Source: Pseudomonas petrae (GTDB lineage: Bacteria > Pseudomonadota > Gammaproteobacteria > Pseudomonadales > Pseudomonadaceae). Taken from it: a stretch of 64,000 nt of DNA. The notes beneath the pieces are model-generated. The model was not told where the DNA came from, did not search any database, and saw only the letters and a list, made by a program, of their open reading frames with translations. The position numbers and the translations under genes are program-made. The stretch lies in contig NZ_JAKJXE010000002.1 in NCBI RefSeq assembly GCF_021728295.1, positions 1 to 64,000 of the forward strand, read 5' to 3'. Shown piece after piece: positions 29,529-38,981 of the stretch (positions are counted from its first letter, which is position 1; every line of letters begins with the position of its first letter).

Positions 29529-30770
29529 ATGCCTGCCACTAATGCGTCCCGTCAACACGGTCTGCTCGATCTGACTGCGCTGCGTAAACACGCAAAACGT
29601 CTTCTCAAAGCCCTGAAAAACAACGAAGCGGACGACGCCCGGGCGCAACTGCGCGCGATGGGCCTGCCGGGCCCGGACTATCGGCTCGCCGACACCCAAT
29701 GGCTGGTGGCCCGCGAGGCGGGGTTCGCCAGTTGGCCCAAATTGATCGCCCATGCCAACGCCGTCGCATTTGCTGCCCGTCATCCGGATTTCGCGGCGAC
29801 GGGTGAAGCACAGGTTCAGCACTGGCGGTGCGGCAACGACATCGAGCGCAGCCTGCGCGTTGCCGGCTTCGCAGGTGCGTTCCAGATGTTCGACGACCCC
29901 ATGGTCATGGGCCCGGTACCGGCACTGCCTGACGACGACTATTGGGCGGTGCGGGCCGCGTTTGCCCAACAGGCCTTCGGGTTGTCAGCCCGTGATGCCG
30001 AGCAGCGCCAGGCGATGCAGCGTGAGGCATTGGCACGCCTGAATGCCGACAGTGAACTGGTGCTGTGGTGCGAGGCCGATGCGTACGATCAGCTGTTTCT
30101 GGTGCGCTTGCTGGCGAGTCTGCCCACCGTGCCCCGTAGGCTGGAACTGATCGAGATCAGCCGGGTGCCCGGCATCGAGCGATTCATCGGCATCGGGCAA
30201 CTGGACCCGGACGTGCTCGCCTGGCTCTGGCCCCAGCGGCGCGCCATCGGTGAGGACGCCCTGGCACTGGCCCGGCAGGTATGGGCCGCCTACACCGCAG
30301 CGGACCCGACTCGGTGGGCTGAGCTTGCGACACACCACCATTCGGCGCTGCCGCTGCTCGGTCCCGCGTTGGCGAGACAACTGCAAGAACTGCCCGGCGC
30401 CGAGGATGGCTTGAGCCTGACCCAGCGGCTGACCTTGCGCATTCTCGCGGAAAAAGGCGAGATGGCGGCGGGCAAGGTCTTCGGTCATTTAATGCTGACC
30501 TATGAGCCGCTGCCGTATCTGGGCGACACGATGTTCAACGCGTTGCTGAGACCTCTCATCAATGCACCGCAACCGCTGCTCCACGAACAACCGGGCAGCG
30601 AATGGCCCCGGCGGCTTGTCCAGCTGACGGCGCTGGGTGAGCGGGTAATGCGCGGGGAGTTGAACGGGCTCGACCTCGGGCCGGCAGAGCGTTGGGTCGG
30701 CGGTGTGCAGATCGTTGCCGATCGCTCGCCCTGGGTGGTCAGCGCAGAAGGGCGGGTGTGGCGTCGCTGA
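29529..30770 (+). CDS. DUF1835-containing protein with an N-terminal helical extension
   Basis: A 413-residue protein. Residues about 95-230 match the DUF1835 pattern (QVQHWRCGNDIERSLRVAGF, DDPMVMGPVP, then LVLWCEADAYDQLFL). Residues about 10-85 are an added helical module (LRKHAKRLLKALKNNEADDA, LADTQWLVAREAGFASWPKL) seen alone in other bacterial proteins of unknown role. DUF1835 has no established function; the conserved acids and Trp/Glu pair suggest a nucleotide or small-molecule binding fold (inference). It is not clearly in an operon; the GNAT gene converges on it, with the two stop codons abutting. Confidence 0.8.
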   Translation: MPATNASRQHGLLDLTALRKHAKRLLKALKNNEADDARAQLRAMGLPGPDYRLADTQWLVAREAGFASWPKLIAHANAVAFAARHPDFAATGEAQVQHWRCGNDIERSLRVAGFAGAFQMFDDPMVMGPVPALPDDDYWAVRAAFAQQAFGLSARDAEQRQAMQREALARLNADSELVLWCEADAYDQLFLVRLLASLPTVPRRLELIEISRVPGIERFIGIGQLDPDVLAWLWPQRRAIGEDALALARQVWAAYTAADPTRWAELATHHHSALPLLGPALARQLQELPGAEDGLSLTQRLTLRILAEKGEMAAGKVFGHLMLTYEPLPYLGDTMFNALLRPLINAPQPLLHEQPGSEWPRRLVQLTALGERVMRGELNGLDLGPAERWVGGVQIVADRSPWVVSAEGRVWRR

Positions 30771-31232
30771 CTATGCCGGAAACGTCAGCGACTTCTCCAT
30801 GATGATCGTCCGCTCCTCGCCGTGGTATTCATCGCGAATGATCGAGTAGCCAAGCGACCGGTAGAAGCCCTCGGCCGTGATGGAAGAGGGCACGCGCAAC
30901 TGACTGACGCCGTGGATCGCGGCGGCTGATTCAACGGCCGCCATCAACGCGCGCCCGGCGCCCAGGCCCTGGTGTGTCGGCGCGACGAATACGCTGCGGA
31001 CAGTGGCCTGATCGAGGCTTGCCGTGGCAATGATGTCTTTGTCGAGGGTCGCCACGTAGACCTGCCGCTGCGCCATGAAACGCAGGATCGCCGACGGGGA
31101 AAAACTCTGCTCGACCTGGGCGATGACGGCTGCGGAATAGCCCTGGCTATTGGATTCGCGCAAGGCGGCCACGATGACGCGGCTGATCGCGGCAGTGTCC
31201 TTGTCCGTTGCCTTGCGGATCAGGCAGTTCAT
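30771..31232 (-). CDS. GNAT-family N-acetyltransferase
   Basis: A 153-residue GNAT domain. Acetyl-CoA binding motif A is VFVAPTHQGLGAGRALMAAV, and FYRSLGYSIIRDEY forms the C-terminal part of the fold. This is the size of stand-alone acetyltransferases acting on amines or small molecules; the substrate cannot be predicted. It converges with the DUF1835 gene with no gap. Confidence 0.88.
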   Translation of the reverse strand: MNCLIRKATDKDTAAISRVIVAALRESNSQGYSAAVIAQVEQSFSPSAILRFMAQRQVYVATLDKDIIATASLDQATVRSVFVAPTHQGLGAGRALMAAVESAAAIHGVSQLRVPSSITAEGFYRSLGYSIIRDEYHGEERTIIMEKSLTFPA

Positions 31233-31308
31233 GGGGCTGTGCTCCTTGGCTTCCGGGCGCGGCTATGTGAATACCGATGAGCAGCGCACGCCGATCATCC
31301 CGTTTCAT

Positions 31309-32817
31309 TTAATGGCCGCTTTTATCTTGTGGCCGCTGCTGCGCCTGCTGATCAAGCAGCATTTGTGTGACCTGCTCAATGTAGTCGAACACCTCAGGCT
31401 GGACCGAGTATTGGTACTGCTTGCGACGGTTATTGGAAACTTTCCCATTGTTCGTCAGGCACATCATCACGAGGTTGGCCAAATCGCTGCCGCGCACGTC
31501 GTAGGCCTCATTTACCGTCCGCACGACCCTGTCATAGTTTTCAAGAAACGTCGTCTCTTCCCGAAGCTCTACTTCTAACGCACGCTTCGCCATTTCCAGA
31601 GTGAACCGTACGGCTGAAGTGGCATCCCAGAAGCGATAGATAGAGGGATCACCCGTGAATTCGAACGAGTACTGACCCTGATCAATCCACCGGACATCCC
31701 AAAACTCACGCGCCGGGCGAGAGAAGGACTGCAGCGTCTCCAGGTATAGGCGCTCCTCACGCTTCATAGCGACGGAAACCGGCAGCAGCAGACCATTTTC
31801 CAGCGCGCCGGCGCGGCACAGGGTGTGGTGGATCAAAAACCGGGAGAGGCGACCATTGCCGTCCATGAACGGATGAAGAAAGACAAACCCGAACGAGACG
31901 ATTCCCGCAGCTATCATAGGATCGATCCGGCCTGGGGCGGAATTTCCCAGCGCCATGAGTTGCTCCATCAGCTCACGACAAAGGTCGGGGTCTGGCGGAA
32001 CGTAAGTGACGCCTGCGGCACCTTGCAGGCCATTCGCGAGATGGTTCTGTTCATGCCGAAATGCCCCCGCCATGTCCAAGGGGTTGGAGATCGTTGCATT
32101 CTGAAGATGGACCAGATAATCCTCCCTCAGGGGAATACCTTCGTGGGCCTGTCGGAGCAGCTGGATAAACTTGCGCGCCTTATCCTCGCTAGGCGACTCT
32201 TTCTCGATCGCAAATGAATCCTGCGTCTCGTGAAGGTAAGCCCGGTTGATCGCGCGATCCATCATTCCGGTCGGGAGGCTCCGCATGAAGTGCTGAGCGC
32301 GTGCAAGGATGTCGTAGTCGAGAAGTGCGACGATCTCCGGCGTACGCTCAACAGTCGCGCAGTAGGCGATTGTCCCAATACCGTTAAACTCTACCCGCCA
32401 GCGAGAATTGCGTTCTCCAGGCATCGTCACGTACAAATCAGGATCGAACAGCGGTACGAATGCACCGCGCACGGGTGAATGCTGAATCAGCTCTTCTCCG
32501 GTGAAGGCTTCGCGCAGAAAACAGGCTTTGCGCAGGTAAATACCGTTAGGGGCCTTCACTAACTCAGCCTCCACTCTAGCTGCGGGAATTTGCGGCAGTG
32601 CCTGGGCCAGGAGGGTGAGATTGATTCCTTCGTGCTTGAGCGCGAACAGCAAATGCCCCAGCAGGTCATCTGGCTCAGGCGCACTGCCCGGTGGCACCGT
32701 CAGCGTTTCACCGATGCGCTTGATCCTTGTGACTGGCTGAATCTTCGCGGGTCGGTTTAAATGGAAAGCCGATAGGCGCAACGAATCTTGCAGCCTGGCG
32801 TAGCCAACTAAATTCAT
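31309..32817 (-). CDS. Fic-domain protein (AMP transferase-type)
   Basis: A 502-residue Fic protein. The active-site motif HPFMDGNGR is complete at residues 315-323, with catalytic His315, so it should transfer AMP (or another nucleotide phosphate moiety) to protein hydroxyls. An alpha-inh-like helix precedes the core: HETQDSFAIEKES (about 196-208), fitting the class II [S/T]xxxE pattern at Ser201-Glu205, but with Lys where Gly or Asn is usual. The C-terminal region (about 400-502) is helical, perhaps with a winged-helix tail. Base composition looks less GC-rich than its neighbours, and no toxin/antitoxin partner is adjacent, so it may be a transferred gene. Confidence 0.9.
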   Translation of the reverse strand: MNLVGYARLQDSLRLSAFHLNRPAKIQPVTRIKRIGETLTVPPGSAPEPDDLLGHLLFALKHEGINLTLLAQALPQIPAARVEAELVKAPNGIYLRKACFLREAFTGEELIQHSPVRGAFVPLFDPDLYVTMPGERNSRWRVEFNGIGTIAYCATVERTPEIVALLDYDILARAQHFMRSLPTGMMDRAINRAYLHETQDSFAIEKESPSEDKARKFIQLLRQAHEGIPLREDYLVHLQNATISNPLDMAGAFRHEQNHLANGLQGAAGVTYVPPDPDLCRELMEQLMALGNSAPGRIDPMIAAGIVSFGFVFLHPFMDGNGRLSRFLIHHTLCRAGALENGLLLPVSVAMKREERLYLETLQSFSRPAREFWDVRWIDQGQYSFEFTGDPSIYRFWDATSAVRFTLEMAKRALEVELREETTFLENYDRVVRTVNEAYDVRGSDLANLVMMCLTNNGKVSNNRRKQYQYSVQPEVFDYIEQVTQMLLDQQAQQRPQDKSGH

Positions 32818-33117
32818 AGCGCAATTCCTTGATTCACGACGATCCCATGCAATTTTTCTTCAGCGCACCAAGAAAATCTTCAGTTCGACCAATTATCCTG
32901 ATTTTTTCTTAACTTGATACATCCCGTCTTATTCCTGCGACCGCCCGACCACGCCCATATCCCTGAGAATCCTGCCGGCATCCTGAGCGGGGGGAAGGCC
33001 GAACTCCTGGGTTTATCACAACTGAATTGCATGGCGCTGTCCGGCGCCGCAAAACATCTATGCAAAACATCCATGGGATAAGATGGCCACCCACCCAATC
33101 CTGGCGCGGTATGACCC
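32818..33117. other. Intergenic region between fic and the DMT transporter
   Basis: A 300-base divergent gap. It has an AT-rich portion at 32845-32935 (CTGATTTTTTCTTAACTTGA) that probably carries the fic promoter. No repeat or RNA element is evident. Confidence 0.45.
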
Positions 33118-34158
33118 ATGAATCCCAGTATTTTCCATGCGCTGGCGGCCGCTGCGTTGTTCGGTGCCAGCACGCCGCTGGCCAAACTCATCGGGCTCGA
33201 CGTTCCCCCTGTGTTGCTCGCAGGCTTGCTCTACCTGGGCAGTGGTCTGGGTCTGACCCTTGTCCGATTGGTGCGTGACCGTGGCTGGAAAAACGCCGGC
33301 CTGACGCCGTCCGAGTGGCCATGGTTGCTGGGCGCGATTATGTTCGGGGGCGTGCTCGGGCCGGTTGCGCTGATGTTCGGACTCACCACGACCTCTGGCG
33401 CGACCGCCTCATTGATGCTCAACCTCGAAGCGGCGCTGACAGCGCTGTTGGCGTGGGTGGTGTTCAAGGAGAATGCTGACCGGCGCATTGTCTGGGGCAT
33501 GATCGCGATCATCGCCGGTGGCGTGGTTCTGGCCTGGCCCCATGAAAGCCTGCAAGCCCATGACTGGCTCGGGCCGCTCGCCGTCGGCGCTGCCTGTCTG
33601 TGCTGGGCCATCGACAACAACCTGACCCGCAAGGTGTCCGCGTCCGACGCGCTGTTTCTGGCCGGTTTCAAAGGCCTGGTGGCCGGTCTGGTCAATTGTT
33701 CGCTGGCGTTTGTGCTGGGCGCTCGACTTCCCGATCCCCTGGTGCTCGGGCAGACACTGGCGCTCGGGTTTCTCGGCTATGGCGTCAGCCTGGTGCTCTT
33801 TGTTCTCGCCCTGCGTGGCCTGGGTTCAGCGCGCACAGGGGCGTATTTTTCAACCGCGCCATTCCTCGGCGCCGCCATTGCGATCCTCTTCCTCGGCGAA
33901 CCTGTGTCAGGAGCGTTCTGGGCGGCCGCTGTGCTGATGGGCATTGGCGTGTGGCTTCACCTCACCGAACGTCACGGACATGAGCACCAGCACTTGGCGA
34001 TGACCCATGCACACCGGCATGTCCACGACGAGCACCACCAGCACGAACATGCTTTCAAGTGGAGCGGGACGGGCGCACACAGCCATGTTCACGACCATGT
34101 GCAGGTGCGCCACAGTCACCCTCACTTTCCGGATATCCATCACCGGCATACCCATTAG
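33118..34158 (+). CDS. EamA/DMT-family transporter with histidine-rich tail
   Basis: A 346-residue inner-membrane transporter with two EamA repeats (about 5-140 and 148-282; ten predicted helices, for example AAALFGASTPLAKLIGLDVP at the start). The last 60 residues form a cytoplasmic, very histidine-rich tail (ERHGHEHQHLAMTHAHRHVH, then more His clusters to the C-terminal HRHTH). This tail looks like a divalent-metal binding segment (Zn, Ni, Co or Mn). It is convergent with the manganese exporter gene mntP, 37 bases away, which makes metal export or metal-regulated transport plausible; the carrier family itself usually moves metabolites. Confidence 0.9.
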   Translation: MNPSIFHALAAAALFGASTPLAKLIGLDVPPVLLAGLLYLGSGLGLTLVRLVRDRGWKNAGLTPSEWPWLLGAIMFGGVLGPVALMFGLTTTSGATASLMLNLEAALTALLAWVVFKENADRRIVWGMIAIIAGGVVLAWPHESLQAHDWLGPLAVGAACLCWAIDNNLTRKVSASDALFLAGFKGLVAGLVNCSLAFVLGARLPDPLVLGQTLALGFLGYGVSLVLFVLALRGLGSARTGAYFSTAPFLGAAIAILFLGEPVSGAFWAAAVLMGIGVWLHLTERHGHEHQHLAMTHAHRHVHDEHHQHEHAFKWSGTGAHSHVHDHVQVRHSHPHFPDIHHRHTH

Positions 34159-34195
34159 CGGCGTTGAATGAAGGGATGGCGCACCGGGCCTTGCG

Positions 34196-34762
34196 TTATG
34201 CCGCCGACAGATGCTCCTGCAGGATCGTCGCGCCGACCAGCATCAGCACAACGCCGCCGATGATTTCAGCGCGTCTGCCCACCACCGTCCCCAGCACGCG
34301 GCCCAGCATCACGCCGAGGGTGACCATTACCGTCGTAGCGACACCGATGGCTGCGGCTGCGATGAGGATATTCACGTTGACGAAGGCCACGCCAACGCCG
34401 ACTGCCAGCGCATCAATGCTGGTGGCGAAGGCGGTGATGGCCAATATCAGGAAAGAGTGCTGGTTGGGCTTTTCCTCTTCAGCGTCCTCATGCCTGAGGC
34501 CGTTGTAGATCATGTGCACGCCGAGCACCACCAGCAAGGTGAAGGCGATCCAGTGATCCCAGTTCTTGACGTAGGACGTGGCGGCCTGGCCGATCAGCCA
34601 ACCGATCAAGGGGGTAATGCCTTCGATGACGCCAAAGATGAGACCGGTGCGCAGCGCTTCGATAAAACGAGGCTTATGGAGGCTCGCGCCTTTACCGATG
34701 GCCGCTGCAAAAGCGTCCGTGGACATGGCCAGAGCGAGAAAGATGAGGGAAATGGGATTCAC
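34196..34762 (-). CDS. mntP: Manganese efflux pump MntP
   Basis: A 188-residue MntP with six transmembrane helices and the duplicated family motif: [21 protein letters not shown] near the N-terminus (with the conserved Asp) and [17 protein letters not shown] (Asp) in the second half. It exports Mn2+ to prevent toxicity. Start GTG 34762. The 5' leader carries a yybP-ykoY element, so expression should rise with Mn2+. Confidence 0.95.
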   Translation of the reverse strand: MNPISLIFLALAMSTDAFAAAIGKGASLHKPRFIEALRTGLIFGVIEGITPLIGWLIGQAATSYVKNWDHWIAFTLLVVLGVHMIYNGLRHEDAEEEKPNQHSFLILAITAFATSIDALAVGVGVAFVNVNILIAAAAIGVATTVMVTLGVMLGRVLGTVVGRRAEIIGGVVLMLVGATILQEHLSAA

Positions 34763-34826
34763 GGGTATTTCCAGTCGGGCTGTGAGTCAACGACGCAACC
34801 ACACGCCCGACTTTGGGAATGGATGC

Positions 34827-34934
34827 CTCGTTGGTCTCGCCAGCCCGAAGGTGTTCGTGCCACGGCATGCCGCCGAGAATGTTGACACGAAGGCTCTGTG
34901 ACACGGGGTCCAGAGCAGGCTACTCCCCAACAAG
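34827..34934 (-). ncRNA. yybP-ykoY manganese riboswitch in the mntP leader
   Basis: Read on the minus strand, the leader contains the conserved GGGGAGTAGCC, followed by a variable stem, TCAACATT, GGCACGAACA and GAGACC. The closing P1 stem pairs CTTGTTGG (34934-34927) with CCAACGAG (34834-34827) over 8 base pairs, including one G-U. These are the hallmark elements of the Mn2+-sensing yybP-ykoY aptamer and closely follow the E. coli mntP leader. About 64 bases separate it from the GTG start of mntP. Confidence 0.88.
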
Positions 34935-35008
34935 GGCCGCCACTGTAACGCGTGAATGTAAAAGAAATGTCGGCGTGTGATCCTTTGTTCAGCGAATCCT
35001 CCCACGGC

Positions 35009-36319
35009 TTAACCTGCTTCCGACGTCGCGATACAGCCCAGGATTCTCAAGTACAGGCTCACCGTCGTTCCGGCCCCGGCGGCTGTTTCGATGCGCGCAT
35101 CGCCGCCAGACTTGACCGCAAAATCCTTTGCCTGAGCCAATCCCAGGCCCGTTCCCTCGCCGGTCGCTTTGGTAGTGAAAAAGGGTTCGAACACCCGGCC
35201 CGCGATTTCAGCGGGCATGCCAGGACCGTTGTCTCGCACACTGACGACAAGGTAATCGCCCTGCTGCAGCGTCAAGTCATCTTCCACATGCACCCAGCGC
35301 GTGGACACATGCACCTGACCGGTACCCTTCAGGGCATCACGGGCATTGCTAAGCAGGTTCATCACGACCGCGTGGAGCTGGGATTCGACACAGAGGACGC
35401 CCCAGCCCCATTCCGCCAGATCGAAATCAAGATCGACGCCTTCGCTCACCGAATGGCGCATCAGCGGCTGCGCTGCATGAAGGCGTGCGGTCACATCGAT
35501 ACAGATCAGTTCAGGCCCGTCACCGCGTACGCTCGACATCAAATAGCTGATGAGCTGCCGCCCTTGCTCAACGGCTTGCAGACCGGTCTCGGCGAAACGC
35601 TCGACGTCTATTGGCCGCCGGGAACGCAGGCGGGTCAACTGAAACGCGGCGCTGACGCTCTGCAGCAAGTTGTTGAAGTCATGGGCAATGCTCGCGGTGA
35701 GCATGCCCAGCGAAGAAATGCAGCGTGAGTTCTGCAACAGGGGCGCGACTTCGGCCTGGTTCTGCTCGGCTTGCTTGAATTGCTCCTGAAATCGCGCCAG
35801 TTGCTGTGCACGTTGCTGGCTGAGCAATCGGGCTTCCAGCAACGCCGCGGCCTGCCGGGCAAGCGCCTGCAGGGCCAGGGATTGGCGTTCGCTCAGCTGA
35901 CGGGTGCGGGTATCGATCACACAAACTGTCCCCAATGCGACGCCACTGTCCGTGACCACAGGCGCACCGGCGTAGAAGCGAATGTAAGGCGGACCGAGCA
36001 CCAATGGGCTGGAAGCGAAACGCGGGTCGAGGGCCGCATCTTCGACGACCAGCACCTGCGCAGGATCCAGAATCGCGTGGCCGCAGAAGGCCAGATCCCG
36101 ATGGGTTTCCTGCACACCGAGGCCCACGCAGGCCTTGAACCACTGGCGATCTCGGTCGACCAGCGACACCAGCGCAATGGGCGCATCGCACAGGGTAGTG
36201 GCCAGCAGAACGATGTCGTCGAATGCCTTCTCGTTGGCACTGTCCAGCACGTCCAGGTGTTCGAGCGAGAGGACACGCTCTTCCTCATTGAAAGGAAAGG
36301 GGGCGGGATGGTGGGCCAT
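35009..36319 (-). CDS. GAF-domain sensor histidine kinase
   Basis: A 436-residue soluble kinase. A GAF domain (about 20-155; [38 protein letters not shown]) is followed by a coiled linker ([20 protein letters not shown]) and a kinase core with H-box [17 protein letters not shown]-box [13 protein letters not shown]1 DNGPGMP and G2 [12 protein letters not shown]. It ends at about residue 435 with no REC or output domain. The ATG at 36319 was chosen because family members start at this GAF sequence; an in-frame start further upstream adds low-complexity Arg-rich residues. No response regulator gene is next to it, so its partner is elsewhere. Confidence 0.88.
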   Translation of the reverse strand: MAHHPAPFPFNEEERVLSLEHLDVLDSANEKAFDDIVLLATTLCDAPIALVSLVDRDRQWFKACVGLGVQETHRDLAFCGHAILDPAQVLVVEDAALDPRFASSPLVLGPPYIRFYAGAPVVTDSGVALGTVCVIDTRTRQLSERQSLALQALARQAAALLEARLLSQQRAQQLARFQEQFKQAEQNQAEVAPLLQNSRCISSLGMLTASIAHDFNNLLQSVSAAFQLTRLRSRRPIDVERFAETGLQAVEQGRQLISYLMSSVRGDGPELICIDVTARLHAAQPLMRHSVSEGVDLDFDLAEWGWGVLCVESQLHAVVMNLLSNARDALKGTGQVHVSTRWVHVEDDLTLQQGDYLVVSVRDNGPGMPAEIAGRVFEPFFTTKATGEGTGLGLAQAKDFAVKSGGDARIETAAGAGTTVSLYLRILGCIATSEAG

Positions 36320-36534
36320 CGATAGTCTGCGTTGGGAAATAAATAATCGCGCATCATGCGCTGTGCCCCGTCGCCCCGCAAGGGCACCGCCCTGTAGCGG
36401 GTCGCCCCGGCCCAGAGGCTTCCTGCTCAACCACGCTCGCAGTCCATGCCGTTTCAACAGTGGGCGGGCCGCCCGGTGTGCACGTGACAAGCCACATGGG
36501 TGCCTGGGGGCTTTATCACGCCGGGAGCTGTCTT

Positions 36535-37446
36535 TCAAAGCCCCGCTGCAGCCGATTCGATCATCCTCCTGAACCATTCCTGAGCCGGATTCCCGTTGCC
36601 ACGACGATGCCAGATGAGATGAAAAATGATCTCCGGCAACGCGACCGGCGGCGGGAACAGGACCAGCTTCCCCCCCGTCGGCGAGCTGAGGGCGATACGT
36701 TTCAGGACCGTGGCCGTCATGCGGGAGGAGGCGATGATCGCCGGCACCGCGAACATCTGCGGCAGCGTCAGTGCCAGGGTGCGTTGCTTGCCCAACTGAG
36801 CCAATGCCTGATCCACCAAGCCGTGTCGTTCACCCTCGGGCGAGACCAGTACATGGGGCAGCGAGAGGTAAGTGTCCATGTCCATGCCGCGTCGGGCTGC
36901 CGGATGGCCGTGGGCGATGAGGGTGACGAACATGTCACGCAGAATCGGTCGCGTGAAAATTCGACCGTCTTGATGGCTCGGCAATACGCCAATTGCCGCA
37001 TCAATCACTCCCGCATCCAGCATGTCCACGGCATGGTCGCGGTCATTGACTGCGTGAACGTTGATCGACAGGTGTGGCGCGTGTTCGCTCAAGGTCTTCA
37101 GCAGCGTGGGGAGCAGCACGAAGGCGGGATAGTCCGACAAGCCAAGGTTTATCGTGAACACCGCGTCCGCCGGGACAAAATCAGGCGTTGCAACCAGCGC
37201 GGCTTTGATCTGGCTCAGCGCCTGAGCGATGGGTTGGGCCAACTCACGGGCACGAGGCGTCGGCAGGAGGCCGTCAGGGCTGCGCAAAAACAGCGGATCG
37301 CCTAACAGCTTACGCAAGCGCGAAAGGGCTGCACTCATGGCCGGTTGGCTTACGCCGACCTGGGTGGCGGCGCGCGTGACGTTGCGCTCGTCCATCAGGG
37401 CGTTGAATGCGGCGAGCAGGTTCAGATCGATGCCGTGGAAATCCAT
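36535..37446 (-). CDS. LysR-family transcriptional regulator
   Basis: A 303-residue LysR regulator of the NodD/LinR-like branch: HTH within LNLLAAFNALMDERNVTRAA and VGVSQPAMSAALSRLRKLL, then a substrate-binding domain. It is divergent from the ester cyclase gene at 37538 and probably controls it together with the downstream oxidoreductase. Confidence 0.92.
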   Translation of the reverse strand: MDFHGIDLNLLAAFNALMDERNVTRAATQVGVSQPAMSAALSRLRKLLGDPLFLRSPDGLLPTPRARELAQPIAQALSQIKAALVATPDFVPADAVFTINLGLSDYPAFVLLPTLLKTLSEHAPHLSINVHAVNDRDHAVDMLDAGVIDAAIGVLPSHQDGRIFTRPILRDMFVTLIAHGHPAARRGMDMDTYLSLPHVLVSPEGERHGLVDQALAQLGKQRTLALTLPQMFAVPAIIASSRMTATVLKRIALSSPTGGKLVLFPPPVALPEIIFHLIWHRRGNGNPAQEWFRRMIESAAAGL

Positions 37447-37460
37447 AAATCAAATAAACC

Positions 37461-37484
37461 TATATACAAGTCATTTGTTATACA
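37461..37484. promoter_or_regulatory. Candidate operator between LysR and ester cyclase genes
   Basis: An AT-rich dyad, TATACAAGTCATTTGTTATA (starting at 37464), lies in the 91-base divergent gap, with arms TATACAA/TTGTTATA (one extra base in the right arm). It fits a LysR site overlapping the target promoter. Confidence 0.35.
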
Positions 37485-37537
37485 GATGTTAGCCCTGCGC
37501 TCACACTCTCGCCATACCCCACGACGAGCGCAATACC

Positions 37538-37975
37538 ATGACGACCACAGCACTTGCAGACCGCCTTAAAACCGAACGTCTAGCCGTTGAAACGCTGTAC
37601 CGCGCCTTCAGTGAGAACAATCCCGACCTCGTCGACAGCGTGCTGGCCGCCGACTGGGACGACATCCCGCTGGCACCCGGCCAAGGGTCAGGTCCAGAAG
37701 GCATTAAACCGATTATCCGCAGTCTTGCCGAAGCGTTTCCGGATGTGCGCATCGTCATCCACAACATGATCCAGGCCCCTGGCCAGGTCGCAGTGCGCGC
37801 TGAAATTACCGGCACCCACCTCGGCGAGCTATTTGGCATCGCCGCCACCGGCAAACAGGTGAGCTTCCGTTTGCATGAGTTTCATGCGCTGGAGAACGGG
37901 CGCGTCGTCACTACATGGCACATGGAGGACTGGTTTGGCCTGTTCCTGCAACTCGGTCAATTCCCTCAAGCCTGA
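37538..37975 (+). CDS. Ester cyclase / SnoaL-like protein
   Basis: A 145-residue NTF2-fold protein of the SnoaL-like polyketide cyclase/ester cyclase family (AVETLYRAFSENNPDLVDSV, GTHLGELFGIAATGKQVSF). It carries the conserved Asp/His pattern of the fold but the reaction cannot be assigned. It is followed 20 bases later by a quinone oxidoreductase-like gene in the same orientation, and both are divergent from a LysR regulator. Confidence 0.85.
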   Translation: MTTTALADRLKTERLAVETLYRAFSENNPDLVDSVLAADWDDIPLAPGQGSGPEGIKPIIRSLAEAFPDVRIVIHNMIQAPGQVAVRAEITGTHLGELFGIAATGKQVSFRLHEFHALENGRVVTTWHMEDWFGLFLQLGQFPQA

Positions 37976-37995
37976 ACAACGAAGAGAAAGCCATC

Positions 37996-38916
37996 ATGAA
38001 AACAGCGTCTATTTCTGTATTTGGCGGCCCTGAAGTCGTCACGCTGCACAACCTCGATCTGAGCAAGCCAGGCGTTGACGAGGTCCTTGTGCGCGTCGAG
38101 GCCGCCAGCGTCAACCCGCTGGATCTGAAGATCATGGCCGGGTACATGCAGCCGGTCTTTCCCGTTGAGCTGCCATACATCCCGGGCACCGATTTCAGCG
38201 GCATCGTCAGCAGCGTCGGTGAGCAGGTTACCCACCTGAAACCCGGTGATCGTGTGTTCGGCCGCAGCACGCCCACTGCCGGTGGCGCCTTTGCCCAGCA
38301 GCTGATAATTGCCGCCACCGAGCTTTGTCTGATTCCGGCTTCCATGAGTTTCGAGCAGGCGGCGGCGTTGCCGACGTCGTTCGGCACTGCGCGGCAGGCG
38401 TTGTTTGAGGTGGGGCAATTGAAGCCCGGCCAACGCGTCTTGATACATGCGGCAGCGGGCGGTGTTGGCAGCATGGCGGTGCAGTTGGCGCATCTGGCGG
38501 GCGCGTATGTCATTGCCACGGCTTCCGCGCGCAACATCGAGCGGGTGAAAAGCCTGGGTGCGGACGAGGCGATCGATTACCGCACTCAGGATTTCACCAC
38601 GCTGCGTGACATCGACCTGGTGCTCGACACAGTCGGCGGCCCGACACTGGAAAGCTCCTGGTCGGTACTCGGCAAGGGTGGACGAATTGCGACCCTCGTG
38701 GAGTTCGACATCAAATCCCGCGAAGACCATGCCGGGGAAGCCGTGTTCTTTGCCAGCGCCACGCCGTATCTCCAGGAGGCCGTGCGGCAGTTCAGTGCAG
38801 GGCAGTTGCAGGTTGTGACCGACTCGATCTTCGTCCTGGACGAGACTCGCGCCGCGCTGGAGAAAGTCGCCACCGGGCATGCCTGCGGTAAGGTCATTAT
38901 CCGTACTGGCCATTGA
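37996..38916 (+). CDS. NADP-dependent oxidoreductase (quinone reductase-like MDR)
   Basis: A 306-residue zinc-free medium-chain dehydrogenase. GroES-like fold at 1-115, nucleotide-binding motif AAAGGVGSMAVQLA (about 150) and ASARNIERVKSLGADEAIDY for NADP(H) binding. Such proteins reduce quinones or enones. ATG 37996 follows GAAGAGAAAG. Likely co-transcribed with the ester cyclase. Confidence 0.9.
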   Translation: MKTASISVFGGPEVVTLHNLDLSKPGVDEVLVRVEAASVNPLDLKIMAGYMQPVFPVELPYIPGTDFSGIVSSVGEQVTHLKPGDRVFGRSTPTAGGAFAQQLIIAATELCLIPASMSFEQAAALPTSFGTARQALFEVGQLKPGQRVLIHAAAGGVGSMAVQLAHLAGAYVIATASARNIERVKSLGADEAIDYRTQDFTTLRDIDLVLDTVGGPTLESSWSVLGKGGRIATLVEFDIKSREDHAGEAVFFASATPYLQEAVRQFSAGQLQVVTDSIFVLDETRAALEKVATGHACGKVIIRTGH

Positions 38917-38981
38917 TTCAATAGCGTCATCAATTGAGTGACGCCTGCGTCGACGGTTCAAGGGTGGCGGCGCCAGAAGCG

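Noticed and set aside
38924..38944. Hairpin GCGTCA...TGACGC after the first oxidoreductase gene as a terminator
   Set aside because: Short 6-bp stem with no U-tract; too weak to call.
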